DNA of 5,971 nt. Origin: Deltaproteobacteria bacterium. Its GTDB lineage: Bacteria > Desulfobacterota > Desulfobacteria > Desulfobacterales > SURF-7. The stretch is taken from contig JAFDJC010000202.1 of NCBI GenBank assembly GCA_019307665.1, positions 1 through 5,971 of the forward strand, read 5' to 3'. Numbering within the stretch: the stretch's first letter is position 1; each line of letters starts with the position of its first letter. Below the pieces are notes generated by a model. The model was given only the letters and a program-made list of their open reading frames with translations, had not been told where the DNA came from and made no database searches. Made by a program: the position numbers and the translations under genes. Of the stretch, positions 5,962 to 5,971 are shown piece after piece.

Positions 5962-5971
5962 ATGAGTAAAA
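5962..5971 (+). CDS. Start of a further gene (partial, first three codons only)
   Basis: An ATG begins on the base after the fmdB-like TAG stop (5959-5961), and CGGAG (5952-5956) lies 5 bases upstream inside the fmdB-like coding region. The frame reads Met-Ser-Lys and then leaves the window. The arrangement is typical of translational coupling in an operon. Product unknown; selB is a possible neighbour of selA, but nothing here shows it. Confidence 0.45.

Overview
The window is an ordinary-looking stretch of bacterial chromosome: densely packed, moderately AT-rich, with genes on both strands and no insertion sequence, phage, CRISPR or RNA gene that I can see. The combination of a bacterial selenocysteine synthase (selA), an FmdB-type zinc-ribbon protein with a Ser/Cys-rich tail, a lone CheC-type protein, rnd, pyrF and thrS fits an anaerobic Desulfobacterota-like (delta-proteobacterial) genome. 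That placement is an inference from gene content, not a measured match.

Layout. Positions 1-444 (minus) hold the first 148 codons of thrS, threonyl-tRNA synthetase, which runs off the left edge. A 98-bp AT-rich gap carries a good sigma70-type promoter for thrS that overlaps the ribosome-binding region of the divergent rnd gene (543-1706, plus; ribonuclease D). rnd converges with a CheC-family gene (1737-2387, minus) across only 30 bp. The CheC-type gene starts at GTG and has its own well-formed promoter, whose spacer and -10 are covered by a 20-bp near-perfect palindrome. Upstream of it on the same strand is pyrF (2494-3216), orotidine 5'-phosphate decarboxylase. A 185-bp AT-rich gap with candidate promoters in both directions and a short dyad separates pyrF from a divergent unrecognised gene (3402-4142, plus). 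This is followed by selA (4211-5668), an fmdB-like gene (5734-5961), and the first three codons of another gene starting directly after the fmdB stop (5962).

How they work together. The right-hand plus-strand genes (unknown gene, selA, fmdB-like, next gene) have short gaps, good ribosome-binding sites and no clear internal promoter or terminator, so they may form one operon. selA implies that the organism makes selenoproteins, but neither the Sec-tRNA gene nor selB is visible here. thrS, rnd and pyrF are housekeeping genes for translation, RNA maturation and pyrimidine synthesis, with no evident functional tie. I found no convincing new biological system. The items most worth a second look are the palindrome in the promoter of the lone CheC-type gene and the uncharacterised gene upstream of selA.
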